DNA from: Actinomycetota bacterium
GTDB lineage: Bacteria > Actinomycetota > CADDZG01 > WHSQ01
NCBI GenBank assembly: GCA_016781115.1
Contig: JADDQX010000097.1
Coordinates: forward strand, 1-7,982
Length of the DNA: 7,982 bases
Direction: 5' to 3'
The notes beneath the pieces were generated by a model, which saw only the letters and a program-made list of their open reading frames with translations, did no database searches and was not told the DNA's origin. Of this stretch, positions 1 through 6,521 are shown piece after piece. The first letter of the stretch is position 1. Every line of letters begins with the position of its first letter. The translations under genes were made by a program, and so were the position numbers.

Positions 1-342
1 GCGGCGGCGGCCGCCGCCGTAGCCCTGGCGGTATGGCTGGCCGCTCCCTGGCCCAGCGACCGGATCGATCTGGTGTGGGCGCTCGTCGAGGCGGCGGTGG
101 GCGCCTTCGCGATCGTCACCGTCTTCTTCGATCCCGCTCGTTCTGCGTTCGCCGGCGGAGGCGCTGCATCCGTAGCCCTGGAGGTGGCGCGCTGGCTGGG
201 AGCGGTCGCCCTGGTGACTGGCGCGGTCGCGGGCCTGGGCTGGCTCCTGCAGAGGTGGGGAGAGATGTGGCGAGCGGCGATCGTCGCCGCAGCCGGAGCT
301 GCGGTCGTGGCCGCCGCCGCACTGTTGATGAGCACGGCATAG
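1..342 (+). CDS. Polytopic membrane protein of unknown function (3' end only)
   Basis: The frame is open from the left edge, so the true start is outside the window; the last 113 residues are visible. They are very rich in Ala, Val, Leu and Trp and form about four membrane segments (roughly residues 1-16, 24-43, 66-84 and 91-110 of the visible part), joined by short loops such as one with DPARS. It ends with TAG at 340-342, and the next ORF starts with ATG on the very next base in the same phase. I do not recognise a family. Because the downstream protein weakly resembles antiporter-like subunits of complex I or Mrp, this could be a partner subunit from the same cluster, but that is inference. 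A GTG at 73 is an internal start candidate without need, since the frame is open upstream. Confidence 0.6.
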   Translation, partial: AAAAAAVALAVWLAAPWPSDRIDLVWALVEAAVGAFAIVTVFFDPARSAFAGGGAASVALEVARWLGAVALVTGAVAGLGWLLQRWGEMWRAAIVAAAGAAVVAAAALLMSTA

Positions 343-1791
343 ATGCTGCCCGTCCTCTTCCTTTCGCACGCGGCGCTCGGGGTGTTCTGTTTGTTCACGC
401 GCGCTCTGGCGCCGGAACAGCGCTCGCCGTTGATCAACGCGGCGGCCGGTGTCGGCGCGCTGTCCGCGCTGGTGTTGTTCTTCGTGCGCGGATCCGCGCT
501 CGGCTGGCGCGCGTTCTCGCTTCGGCCGGGTTCGGCGGCGGTCGTGGCCGCAGCCGTCTTCTGCGCCTGGTTGATGTTGCTCGCTCTGGCGGGACGCGAC
601 GGCCGTTGGGACCTCGGCGCACTCGTCGGGGCCGGGTCCAGCGCCCTCGCGTTGTTCGCGCACAGCGAGTGGATCGTGCCCGCGCTGTTGTTCTGGGTCT
701 GCCTCAGCGCTTCGCTGTGGGTCGCTGCGTCAGCGCGTGGCGAGCGCGCGAGCGCGGCCGTCGTTCTCGCGCTTTCCGATGCTCTCTACATCGGCGGGTT
801 GGTCGTCTACGGGCTAGATCAGGAGACCTGGCGCATGCCTTCTGCCGTGATGTCGTGGCCGGGGTACCTGTTGGGGGCGGCCGCGCTGCTGAGAGCAGGG
901 CTGCTTCCTCGGCTGGGTATCTGGTCGCTTCTGGGCCGCATCGAGGGCGTGGTGCTGCCGCTGGCGGTGGGATCGGCGTTCGCGTTGGTGCCGACGATCT
1001 CGGAGGGCGACGAGATCCTGGTCGCGCTGCCCGTTCTGTGCGTAGCGGTTGCGACCGCGGTGTGGGTGATCGCGGAGCGCGCTCGGCGGCTCGCCTCGAT
1101 TCCGGCCTGGGCGACGGCACTCATGATCTCGGTGGTCTGGATCGAGCCGCGGTCGCTTGGCAAGGCCGGCGTCACAGCAGTGCTCGCAGTGGGCGTGACG
1201 GCGCTGTGGCCGTGGACTGCAGGACGGGCTCAATCGGAGCGCGGGCTGTTGCTCGCGATGGTTCCTGTGACCGTGGGATCCGGCGCGGTGTTCGCGGGCG
1301 CGGCCGCGTCTTTCGAGCGGGCCATCTCCATCGAGACGGTGCTGGCGGCCGCTCCCTGGAGCGCGTTCGGCGCGCTTCTTCCCGCCGCGCTGGCGGCCGG
1401 CGTCACGCTGGGAGCCGGTATCGCCAGACGCCTCGAGCCGGAGGCATACGAGCCTGCGGCGGTGCTCATCACGTGGGTCCTCGCGGGTGCCGGCCTCGTC
1501 CTCGGCCTCTCGCCCAGCGTCCAGCTTGGCTTGTCGAACGGAGAGGGCGCTGCAGGCCGCGCGCCGTGGCTCTACGTCGTGGCCGCCGCGGCCGGAGTGG
1601 CCGTCGCTCGCTTCGGTCCCCGCAGGCGCGTCCAGCTGGAGACGATCCTCGATGTGCCGGCGGCGGGGGCGATCGAGGCGCGAGGCACGGCAGCGACCGT
1701 GCTGACGCGAGCGTCCGCGGTCGTCGCGGTCGTCGGGTTCGGGGTCACCTTGTGGTTCACCTACAGGGGCCTCAGCATGGGTTTCCTCTAA
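343..1791 (+). CDS. Polytopic membrane protein, possible divergent NuoL/M/N- or Mrp-type antiporter-like subunit
   Basis: The 482-residue product is almost entirely membrane-embedded, with about 14 predicted hydrophobic segments, the usual number for antiporter-like subunits of complex I, Mrp antiporters and group 4 hydrogenases. Weak resemblances in the right order are a Glu in HSEWIVP (residues 107-113), where the family has its membrane Glu; LLRAGLLPRLGIW (182-194), like the family's FK.G.FPFH.WLP; and ERARRLASIPAW (245-256), like the DLKR.LAYSSI segment. Several positions that are normally Lys or His appear as Arg or hydrophobic residues, so proton-pumping chemistry is not assured. The start is the ATG directly after the upstream stop; no good ribosome binding site is visible, consistent with translational coupling. 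It could instead be an unrelated transporter or a lipid-carrier-linked membrane protein. That it is a real gene is much surer than its family. Confidence 0.7.
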   Translation: MLPVLFLSHAALGVFCLFTRALAPEQRSPLINAAAGVGALSALVLFFVRGSALGWRAFSLRPGSAAVVAAAVFCAWLMLLALAGRDGRWDLGALVGAGSSALALFAHSEWIVPALLFWVCLSASLWVAASARGERASAAVVLALSDALYIGGLVVYGLDQETWRMPSAVMSWPGYLLGAAALLRAGLLPRLGIWSLLGRIEGVVLPLAVGSAFALVPTISEGDEILVALPVLCVAVATAVWVIAERARRLASIPAWATALMISVVWIEPRSLGKAGVTAVLAVGVTALWPWTAGRAQSERGLLLAMVPVTVGSGAVFAGAAASFERAISIETVLAAAPWSAFGALLPAALAAGVTLGAGIARRLEPEAYEPAAVLITWVLAGAGLVLGLSPSVQLGLSNGEGAAGRAPWLYVVAAAAGVAVARFGPRRRVQLETILDVPAAGAIEARGTAATVLTRASAVVAVVGFGVTLWFTYRGLSMGFL

Positions 1792-1802
1792 GCGGACGTC
1801 CG

Positions 1803-1836
1803 TGAACCAGGCTCATCCGCACCTAAACTGGGGTCG
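1803..1836 (+). promoter_or_regulatory. Probable leaderless promoter of ponA
   Basis: TAAACT at 1824-1829 fits the actinobacterial -10 pattern TANNNT. Its last base is 7 bases before the ATG at 1837, so transcription would start at or next to the start codon. There is no proper Shine-Dalgarno sequence, only GGGG at 1830-1833 at a poor distance, which supports leaderless translation. The -35 region is weak (near TGAACC, 1803-1808). A 10-bp palindrome CGGACGTCCG lies at 1793-1802, between the upstream stop codon and the promoter; it is short enough to be chance. Confidence 0.5.
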
Positions 1837-4161
1837 ATGACCACGAAGAAGCGAGCCGCGGCCGGGCCCGCCGCGGGCGCCCCCGCGCGCCGCGGCAAGA
1901 CGAAGAAGCCGCAGCCTCGTTCCAAGCTGCAGCGTTTCCTGCTGCGCTACGGCTGGCTCCTGCCGGTTGGCGCCATGGTCGTGGGGGCCGGCATCCTCAC
2001 CCTCACCTACGCCTTCGCCGCGATCCCCCTTCCGCAGGACATCGTGCTCAACTCCTCGGCCGAGGTGTTCGACGTGAACGGCAAGCTGATCGGGACCTAC
2101 TCCGACGAGATCAAGCGGTTTTTGATCGACACCGACAAGCTGCTGGAGAAGAAGCCGTACATCGGCGATGCCGTGATCGCTGCAGAGGACCGCCAGTTCT
2201 ACGAGCACAACGGCGTGTCGCTGAGAGGCATCACCCGCGCCGCGTGGGCGAACGTTACCGGAGGAGAGATCGCGCAAGGGGGCTCGACGATCACCCAGCA
2301 GTACGTGAAGAACGCGGTCCTGCAGGATCCCTCGAGGACCGTCACTCGCAAGGCGAAAGAGGCGATCCTGGCGATCAAGCTCGAGCGCCGGTACTCGAAG
2401 GACCAGATCCTGGGCTTCTACTTGAACACGATCTATCTAGGACGTGGAGCTTACGGGTTCGAGGCGGCGGCCGAGGTCTATTTCGACAAGGACGCCGACG
2501 AGCTCACGCTGGCCGAGGCGGCCTACCTGGCGGGCATCATCCCGGCGCCCGAGAGCTATCAGCCGGATCGCGACCAAGCCGCGGCCCGAGAGCGCCGCGA
2601 CCGGGTGCTGGGGCTCATGCTCCAAGAGGGAACGATCACCGAGGCCGAGGCGGATCGGGCATCGCGCGGGCGCGTCAAGCTCAAGGGTGCTTCGGAGTCG
2701 GACCCGAAAGACTCGACGGCCGCCTACTTCATGGAGTGGTTGCGCAAGGACTATCTCTATCCCGAGTACGGCAAAGAGCTCTACACGGGCGGCTTCAAGA
2801 TCCACACGACGCTCGACCTGACGATGCAAGAGCAGGCCGAATCCGCGGTCGAGGCGATCCTGACGGAGAAGGAGGACCCTGAGGCCGCCGTGGTGTCGAT
2901 GACTCCGAAGGGAGAGGTTCGAGCCTTCGTCGGGGGCCGGGACTTCACGAACATCAAGAAGGCGCGCGGTTTCAACTACGCGTCCGACCCGCCGGGTCGC
3001 CAGCCCGGATCCGCGTTCAAGCCGTTCACCCTGCTGACCGCTATCGAAGAGGGCATCTCTCCCACCTCGACGTTCTCGGGTGCGAGCCCGGTGAGCATCG
3101 ATGAACCGGCCTGCACCGGTGACGAGGATGGAGACGGCGACCTCGACCCATGGGAGCCCACCAACTTCGCCGAAGCCTCTTACGGATCGTTGACCTTGGA
3201 TCAAGCGACCACCAACTCGGTCAACACGGTTTATGCCCAGCTGATCGCCCAGATCGGGCCCGACAAGGTGCGCGACGTTGTTCGAGAGCTCGGCTTCGAG
3301 CCGAAGTTCGGGCTCCCCGAGATCGAACCCCGCTGTTCGCTGGCGCTCGGGGGCGCGACGGACGTCACGCCGCTGGAGATGGCGCGCGCTTATGCGGCGA
3401 TGGCCGGCCGTGGGCGTCTCCCTGAGGTCATGCCCATCAACTACATCGAGGACTCACTCGGGAATTGCCTGAAGGAGTACCGGGAGCAGAAGGGCGACTG
3501 CGAGAAGGAGACGAACCCGCAGATCCGGCAGGTCGTCCAGCAGAACTCCGCCGACGTGCTCAACCAGACGCTGACGAACGTCGTCGAGGCCGGAACCGCG
3601 ACGGTCGCCGATATCGGACGTCCCGTCGCAGGAAAGACCGGCACCACGCAGGACTTCGGCAATGCCTGGTTCGCGGGGTACATCCCGCAGCTGGCGACGG
3701 TCGTATGGGAGGGCTACCCGTTCGAGCCGGGGCCGGACAAGAAGGTGGGAACGCCGGACGACGTGGTTCCCGAGATGCGCTACTGCCTAGACCCCAACCT
3801 GTGTCGCCCGGTGCACGGCTATGAGGTCACGGGCGGTGGGTCGCCGGTGAGCCCGGCGGTCATCTGGGCGGACTTCATGGCGGAGGCGACCGCAGAGATG
3901 GAGATCCTGGAGTTCCCGATCCCGCTGGAGCTGCCCGATGAGGTGATCAACGAGGCACCTCCCGCCCCGATCACGACGACCGCTCCGGAGGTTCCCGAGC
4001 CGGTCGTGACCGAGGAGGAGCCAGAGCCCACGGTCGCGCCGTCGCCCGAGCCGACGGTCGAGGAACCGTCGCCGGAGCCCACCCAGGAACCGTCGCCGCC
4101 TCCGTCGCCTCCATCAGTCGAGCCGTCTCCCACCGGCCGCAGCGAAGAGGAAGATCCGTAG
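1837..4161 (+). CDS. ponA: Class A penicillin-binding protein (bifunctional peptidoglycan glycosyltransferase/transpeptidase)
   Basis: This enzyme polymerises lipid II into glycan strands and crosslinks the stem peptides outside the membrane. The 774 residues run: a basic cytoplasmic tail (1-35), one membrane anchor (about 36-62), a GT51 glycosyltransferase domain with AAEDRQFYEH (catalytic Glu117) and GGSTITQQ (148-155), then a transpeptidase domain with SAFK (Ser392 nucleophile, Lys395), SVN (461-463) and KTGT (600-603). All motifs are intact, so both activities are expected. Within the transpeptidase domain, residues 429-440 form a canonical EF-hand loop. Six Cys (426, 500, 544, 555, 650, 656) are all extracytoplasmic. 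Residues 702-774 are a Pro/Glu/Thr tail and no PASTA domain is seen. It is longer than mycobacterial PonA1 mainly because of the tail and inserts. The ATG is the only sensible start and is probably leaderless. A GT87-type gene follows after 35 bp, as in mycobacteria. Confidence 0.96.
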   Translation: MTTKKRAAAGPAAGAPARRGKTKKPQPRSKLQRFLLRYGWLLPVGAMVVGAGILTLTYAFAAIPLPQDIVLNSSAEVFDVNGKLIGTYSDEIKRFLIDTDKLLEKKPYIGDAVIAAEDRQFYEHNGVSLRGITRAAWANVTGGEIAQGGSTITQQYVKNAVLQDPSRTVTRKAKEAILAIKLERRYSKDQILGFYLNTIYLGRGAYGFEAAAEVYFDKDADELTLAEAAYLAGIIPAPESYQPDRDQAAARERRDRVLGLMLQEGTITEAEADRASRGRVKLKGASESDPKDSTAAYFMEWLRKDYLYPEYGKELYTGGFKIHTTLDLTMQEQAESAVEAILTEKEDPEAAVVSMTPKGEVRAFVGGRDFTNIKKARGFNYASDPPGRQPGSAFKPFTLLTAIEEGISPTSTFSGASPVSIDEPACTGDEDGDGDLDPWEPTNFAEASYGSLTLDQATTNSVNTVYAQLIAQIGPDKVRDVVRELGFEPKFGLPEIEPRCSLALGGATDVTPLEMARAYAAMAGRGRLPEVMPINYIEDSLGNCLKEYREQKGDCEKETNPQIRQVVQQNSADVLNQTLTNVVEAGTATVADIGRPVAGKTGTTQDFGNAWFAGYIPQLATVVWEGYPFEPGPDKKVGTPDDVVPEMRYCLDPNLCRPVHGYEVTGGGSPVSPAVIWADFMAEATAEMEILEFPIPLELPDEVINEAPPAPITTTAPEVPEPVVTEEEPEPTVAPSPEPTVEEPSPEPTQEPSPPPSPPSVEPSPTGRSEEEDP
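4039..4110 (+). repeat. Pro/Ser/Glu/Thr repeat in the C-terminal tail of the PBP
   Basis: PSPEPT occurs at residues 735-740 and 744-749, followed by EPSPPPSPP (751-759). At DNA level GGAACCGTCGCCG is repeated at 4062-4074 and 4086-4098, a 24-base period. Such acidic, proline-rich tails are common at the end of actinobacterial class A PBPs and are thought to lie in the cell wall. The direct repeat may allow length changes by slippage. Confidence 0.7.
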
Positions 4162-4196
4162 CCGCAGATCGGCCGGGTGTTCGGAGCAGTGACTGG

Positions 4197-5423
4197 TTGA
4201 GCCTCGTGCTCGCGGTGTGCGCTCTGACGCTCCTGGGCGGCTACATGCTGAAGGCTCAGTGCACCGCGCCCGCGGGTTGGGACGGCCGCCAGTACGAGCG
4301 GCTCTGCTACAACGACGTCCAGGCGCTCTATGGAGCGCGCGCGATCGATTCCGATACGTTCCCGTACGTCGACGGGCGGCTCGAAGACCAAGAGCTGGTT
4401 CGAGGCGCCATCGAATACCCGGTCCTCACCGGCCTATTCATGTGGCTGAGCGGGCTGGCGGTCGCCGACTCGAACGCCTACCTCCGGGTCACGGCGCTTC
4501 TGCTGGCGCCATTCGGGCTCGTGACCGCCTATCTGCTCGGCCGGATGCGGGGGCCGCGGGCGCTGATGTGGGCGGGGGCCCCCGCGGTCGTCTTCTATGC
4601 CTTCCACAACTGGGACCTCCTCGCAGTAGCCGCGGCGGCCGGCGGGATCTGGTTCTGGTGGCGCGAGCGAGACCTCGCCGCGGCCGTTCTCTTCGGGATC
4701 GGGGCCGCGTTCAAGCTCTACCCGCTGTTCCTCTTGGCTCCGCTCGTCCTGTATGCGCTGCGCAGATGCGGGTTCGCCCATTCCGCCGCGGTGGCTGCGA
4801 TCGGGACGGGAACCGTCGCCGCGATCAACCTGCCGTTCGCCGTCGCCAACTTCGATGGCTGGATCGCCACCTACCGCTTCCACTCGTTGCGCGTGGGCAA
4901 CTTCGACTCGATCTGGAACCTCGGGTTTCCCACTCTGGATGCGTCCGAGCTGAACCTGATCACGGGCGCACTCACCGGGGCCGCGTTCACGGTCGCGCTC
5001 GGCGTGGGGTGGTTCCGCAGCCGTGGAGGGGAGCGCTACCCGTTCCTCGAAGTGGGGGCCGCGATGGTCGCCGCGTTCCTGCTGTTCAGCAAGGTCCACT
5101 CGCCGCAATACACGTTGTGGATCCTCCCGTTCTTCGTGCTTACCCGCGTCTCCGTCGGCTGGTGGGTTGCGTATTCGCTCGTAGATGCCGCGGTTTACCT
5201 CGGCGTGTTCCGCTGGTTCTACGACTTCATCTACTTGGGCCGGGACTTCACTTTCTTCAAGAAGCTGATGATCGGGGGCGTGTGGGGCCGGGCCGCACTG
5301 TTGGCGGCCCTGTTCGCGGCCTTCTTGCTCTCGAGGGGTGAGCCGGAGCCGGTGCCGGCAGAGGCGCGCACTGATCCCGGCCTGTCACCGAGCGCCGCGG
5401 ATGCCGTGGGAGTGGGCGCCTGA
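4197..5423 (+). CDS. GT87/DUF2029-type polytopic membrane glycosyltransferase
   Basis: The 408-residue protein has about 9 to 11 membrane segments and looks like the GT-C glycosyltransferases of family GT87 (DUF2029), which use polyprenyl-phosphate sugars to modify envelope glycolipids or glycans outside the membrane. Supporting motifs are acidic residues in the first extracytoplasmic loop (YND at 38-40, YVDG at 57-60), IEYP (72-75), NWD (138-140), FKLYP (172-176) and KVHSPQYTLWILP (299-311). The position between ponA and rpsF matches that of the corresponding mycobacterial membrane protein. The tail (380-408) is soluble and Pro/Ala-rich. The chosen start is TTG at 4197 with GGAG at 4183-4186 ten bases upstream; GTG at 4206 is an alternative. 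The frame is open further upstream but has no start codon through the PBP tail. The donor and acceptor cannot be told from sequence. It is probably co-transcribed with ponA. Confidence 0.85.
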   Translation: MSLVLAVCALTLLGGYMLKAQCTAPAGWDGRQYERLCYNDVQALYGARAIDSDTFPYVDGRLEDQELVRGAIEYPVLTGLFMWLSGLAVADSNAYLRVTALLLAPFGLVTAYLLGRMRGPRALMWAGAPAVVFYAFHNWDLLAVAAAAGGIWFWWRERDLAAAVLFGIGAAFKLYPLFLLAPLVLYALRRCGFAHSAAVAAIGTGTVAAINLPFAVANFDGWIATYRFHSLRVGNFDSIWNLGFPTLDASELNLITGALTGAAFTVALGVGWFRSRGGERYPFLEVGAAMVAAFLLFSKVHSPQYTLWILPFFVLTRVSVGWWVAYSLVDAAVYLGVFRWFYDFIYLGRDFTFFKKLMIGGVWGRAALLAALFAAFLLSRGEPEPVPAEARTDPGLSPSAADAVGVGA

Positions 5424-5524
5424 GCTTGCTTTGCAGCCAACACACATCTGTCACACCTCCTCCTTAGAGTCGCCTCGTCGGAGCAACACGCAAGCGTCAC
5501 GGATCCCTCGGGACGGAGGCTCAC

Positions 5525-5548
5525 AGAAAGGAGGTGCTAGCATCCATG
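5525..5548 (+). promoter_or_regulatory. Near-perfect Shine-Dalgarno sequence with an ATG in frame with rpsF
   Basis: AGAAAGGAGGTG (5525-5536) is complementary over all 12 bases to the conserved 3' end of 16S rRNA, and an ATG sits at 5546-5548 nine bases later. The frame from this ATG has no stop and runs into rpsF at 5669, so initiation here would make S6 with a 41-residue extension (MSERAAILAAPSP...). The extension is Pro/Ala/Gly-rich and unlike S6. Only about two thirds of its third codon positions are G or C, which is low for this window. It may be an untranslated regulatory element or a real alternative start. Confidence 0.5.
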
Positions 5549-5633
5549 AGCGAAAGAGCAGCGATCTTGGCTGCACCGTCCCCTGCCCAACCCGGCCGAC
5601 CGCCCATCGCGGGCGCCCACGTCGCGGGAGGGC

Positions 5634-5653
5634 CTCGGAGCCGCAAGCTCGAG
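5634..5653 (+). other. RNA hairpin immediately upstream of the rpsF ribosome binding site
   Basis: CTC (5634-5636) and GAGC (5638-5641) pair with GCTC (5647-5650) and GAG (5651-5653), leaving G5637 bulged and a CGCAA loop: seven pairs in total. The ribosome binding site GGAGGAGG (5657-5664) begins three bases downstream. A protein-stabilised stem here could block initiation. There is no T-run, so it is not a terminator. Confidence 0.35.
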
Positions 5654-5668
5654 TCCGGAGGAGGAATC

Positions 5669-5971
5669 ATGCGGAACTATGAAGCCATGGTCATCGTGGA
5701 CGCGCGCCTTGAAGAGGGCGACATCCAAAAGGCCGTCGACCGCTTCAACACCGTCGTCGGTGACAACGGCGGCCAGGTCTCGAACACCGAGCGGTGGGGC
5801 AAGCGCCGGTTCGCGTTCGAGATCGACCACCAGCACGAGGGCTACTACTTCGTGACTACGTTCACCGCTCCCGAGGCCGCGGTGGAGCAACTGAGACGCA
5901 CCTTGCAGATCTCCGACGAGTTCATCCGAGGAAAGATCGTTCGTCCAGGCACGGGCGACGACGGCAAGTAA
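5669..5971 (+). CDS. rpsF: 30S ribosomal protein S6
   Basis: The 100-residue product is a full-length S6, which binds 16S rRNA in the platform of the small subunit together with S18. It has the typical start MRNYEAMVIVDARLEE, the central RRFAFEIDHQHEGYY segment (residues 46-60) of the ferredoxin-like fold, and a short charged C-terminus (GTGDDGK). The start is set by alignment to the family and by GGAGGAGG at 5657-5664, four bases upstream; an in-frame ATG at 5546 would add 41 residues that are not typical of S6. It is the first gene of the rpsF-ssb-rpsR-rplI operon, with 10 bases to ssb. S6 and S18 form a pair in the ribosome, so their shared operon helps balance their supply. Confidence 0.97.
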   Translation: MRNYEAMVIVDARLEEGDIQKAVDRFNTVVGDNGGQVSNTERWGKRRFAFEIDHQHEGYYFVTTFTAPEAAVEQLRRTLQISDEFIRGKIVRPGTGDDGK

Positions 5972-5981
5972 GGAGCGGAAC

Positions 5982-6518
5982 ATGGCAGGACTACAGAACA
6001 GCGTCACGATCGTCGGAAACGTCACGGATGACCCGGAGCTTCGTTTCACGCCGTCCGGCCTCCCGGTCGCGAACTTCACCGTCGCGGTGAACAGCCGCGT
6101 GAAGAAGGGCGACCAGTGGGAGGACCGCAACGATGGCTTCTTCCGCTGCAGCTGCTGGCGAGACATGGCCGAGAACGTCGCGGAATCCCTGCAGAAGGGC
6201 ACGCGAGTGATGGTCATCGGCCGGCTCCAGGAGCAGAAGTGGGAAGACAACGATGGCGGCAAGCGCTCGCGGATCGAGATCCAGGTAGATGAGGTCGGGC
6301 CGACGCTTCGCTGGGCAACCGCAACCGTTCAGAAGTCCCAGCGTTCGGGCGGTGGGTTCGGCGGCGGCGGTCAGGGCGGTGGCTCTTGGGGTCAACCCGC
6401 CCAGGGCGGCGGATGGGGTGCGCCGGCAGGCGACGCTCCGGCGGCTGCTCCACAGCCCGGTGGCTGGGGCTCTCCCGCTCCGGTCGGCGGCGCTCCAGAA
6501 GAAGAAGGAGGGTTCTAG
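5982..6518 (+). CDS. ssb: Single-stranded DNA-binding protein
   Basis: This 178-residue protein coats single-stranded DNA during replication, repair and recombination and recruits partner enzymes through its C-terminal tip. Residues 1-112 are the OB fold: NSVTIVGNVTDDPELRFT, then FFRCSCWRDMAENVAESLQKG (53-73), then VMVIGRL (76-82) and the RSRIEIQVDEVGPTLRWATA strand (95-114). Residues 121-170 are a Gly/Pro-rich flexible linker with three GGxWGxPA-like units (Trp136, Trp145, Trp162). The tip is EEEGGF: the acidic run and final Phe are kept, but the usual hydrophobic-Pro-Phe ending is missing. The ATG at 5982 has GGAG at 5972-5975, overlapping the rpsF stop region. The placement between rpsF and rpsR is classical. 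A second ssb elsewhere in the genome is possible but cannot be judged here. Confidence 0.97.
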   Translation: MAGLQNSVTIVGNVTDDPELRFTPSGLPVANFTVAVNSRVKKGDQWEDRNDGFFRCSCWRDMAENVAESLQKGTRVMVIGRLQEQKWEDNDGGKRSRIEIQVDEVGPTLRWATATVQKSQRSGGGFGGGGQGGGSWGQPAQGGGWGAPAGDAPAAAPQPGGWGSPAPVGGAPEEEGGF

Positions 6519-6521
6519 CAG

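Larger units (their letters stand above)
5424..5668 (+). promoter_or_regulatory. rpsF operon promoter region and 5' leader
   Basis: This 245-base gap separates the glycosyltransferase from rpsF. TAGAGT at 5465-5470 is a candidate -10 (TANNNT); no convincing -35 lies 16-19 bases upstream. A start near 5477 would give a leader of about 190 bases, long for an actinobacterial gene. The leader holds a very strong Shine-Dalgarno sequence at 5525-5536 with ATG at 5546, a small CGCCC/GGGCG hairpin (5601-5615) and a second hairpin at 5634-5653 just before the rpsF ribosome binding site. S6 and S18 are known to autoregulate through an mRNA structure in several phyla, so this leader is a candidate site, but I cannot confirm the motif. 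Confidence 0.4.

Noticed and set aside
2..19. Perfect 18-bp palindrome of CGG/CCG units at the left edge
   Set aside because: It comes from a run of alanine codons (GCG then GCC) in a coding frame and needs no regulatory explanation.
33..1805. A 590-codon open frame on the + strand across the two membrane genes
   Set aside because: Its product is an Arg/Gly-rich, low-complexity string spanning two genes in another phase, typical of an out-of-frame shadow in GC-rich DNA. The frame used by the called genes gives coherent membrane segments.
2437..3204. Long antisense open frames opposite ponA and other genes
   Set aside because: High GC makes stop codons rare on the opposite strand. The products lack recognisable motifs, and the + strand proteins are unambiguous.
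4572..4585. Perfect 14-bp palindrome GCGGGGGCCCCCGC
   Set aside because: Lies inside the glycosyltransferase coding frame and is only G and C. It shows that palindromes of this length can arise by chance here, which is why the dnaB palindrome is judged by its motif and place.
5113..5123. TGTGGATCC as a reverse-strand DnaA-box-like site
   Set aside because: Two mismatches to the consensus and inside conserved coding sequence (the SPQYTLWILP motif).
4217..5341. A 374-codon open frame overlapping the glycosyltransferase
   Set aside because: Arg/Pro/Gly-rich with no hydrophobic segments or family motifs. The overlapping frame has clear GT87-type motifs.
5424..5470. Intrinsic terminator after the glycosyltransferase gene
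   Set aside because: No stable GC-rich stem with a T-run is visible between the stop codon and the rpsF leader.
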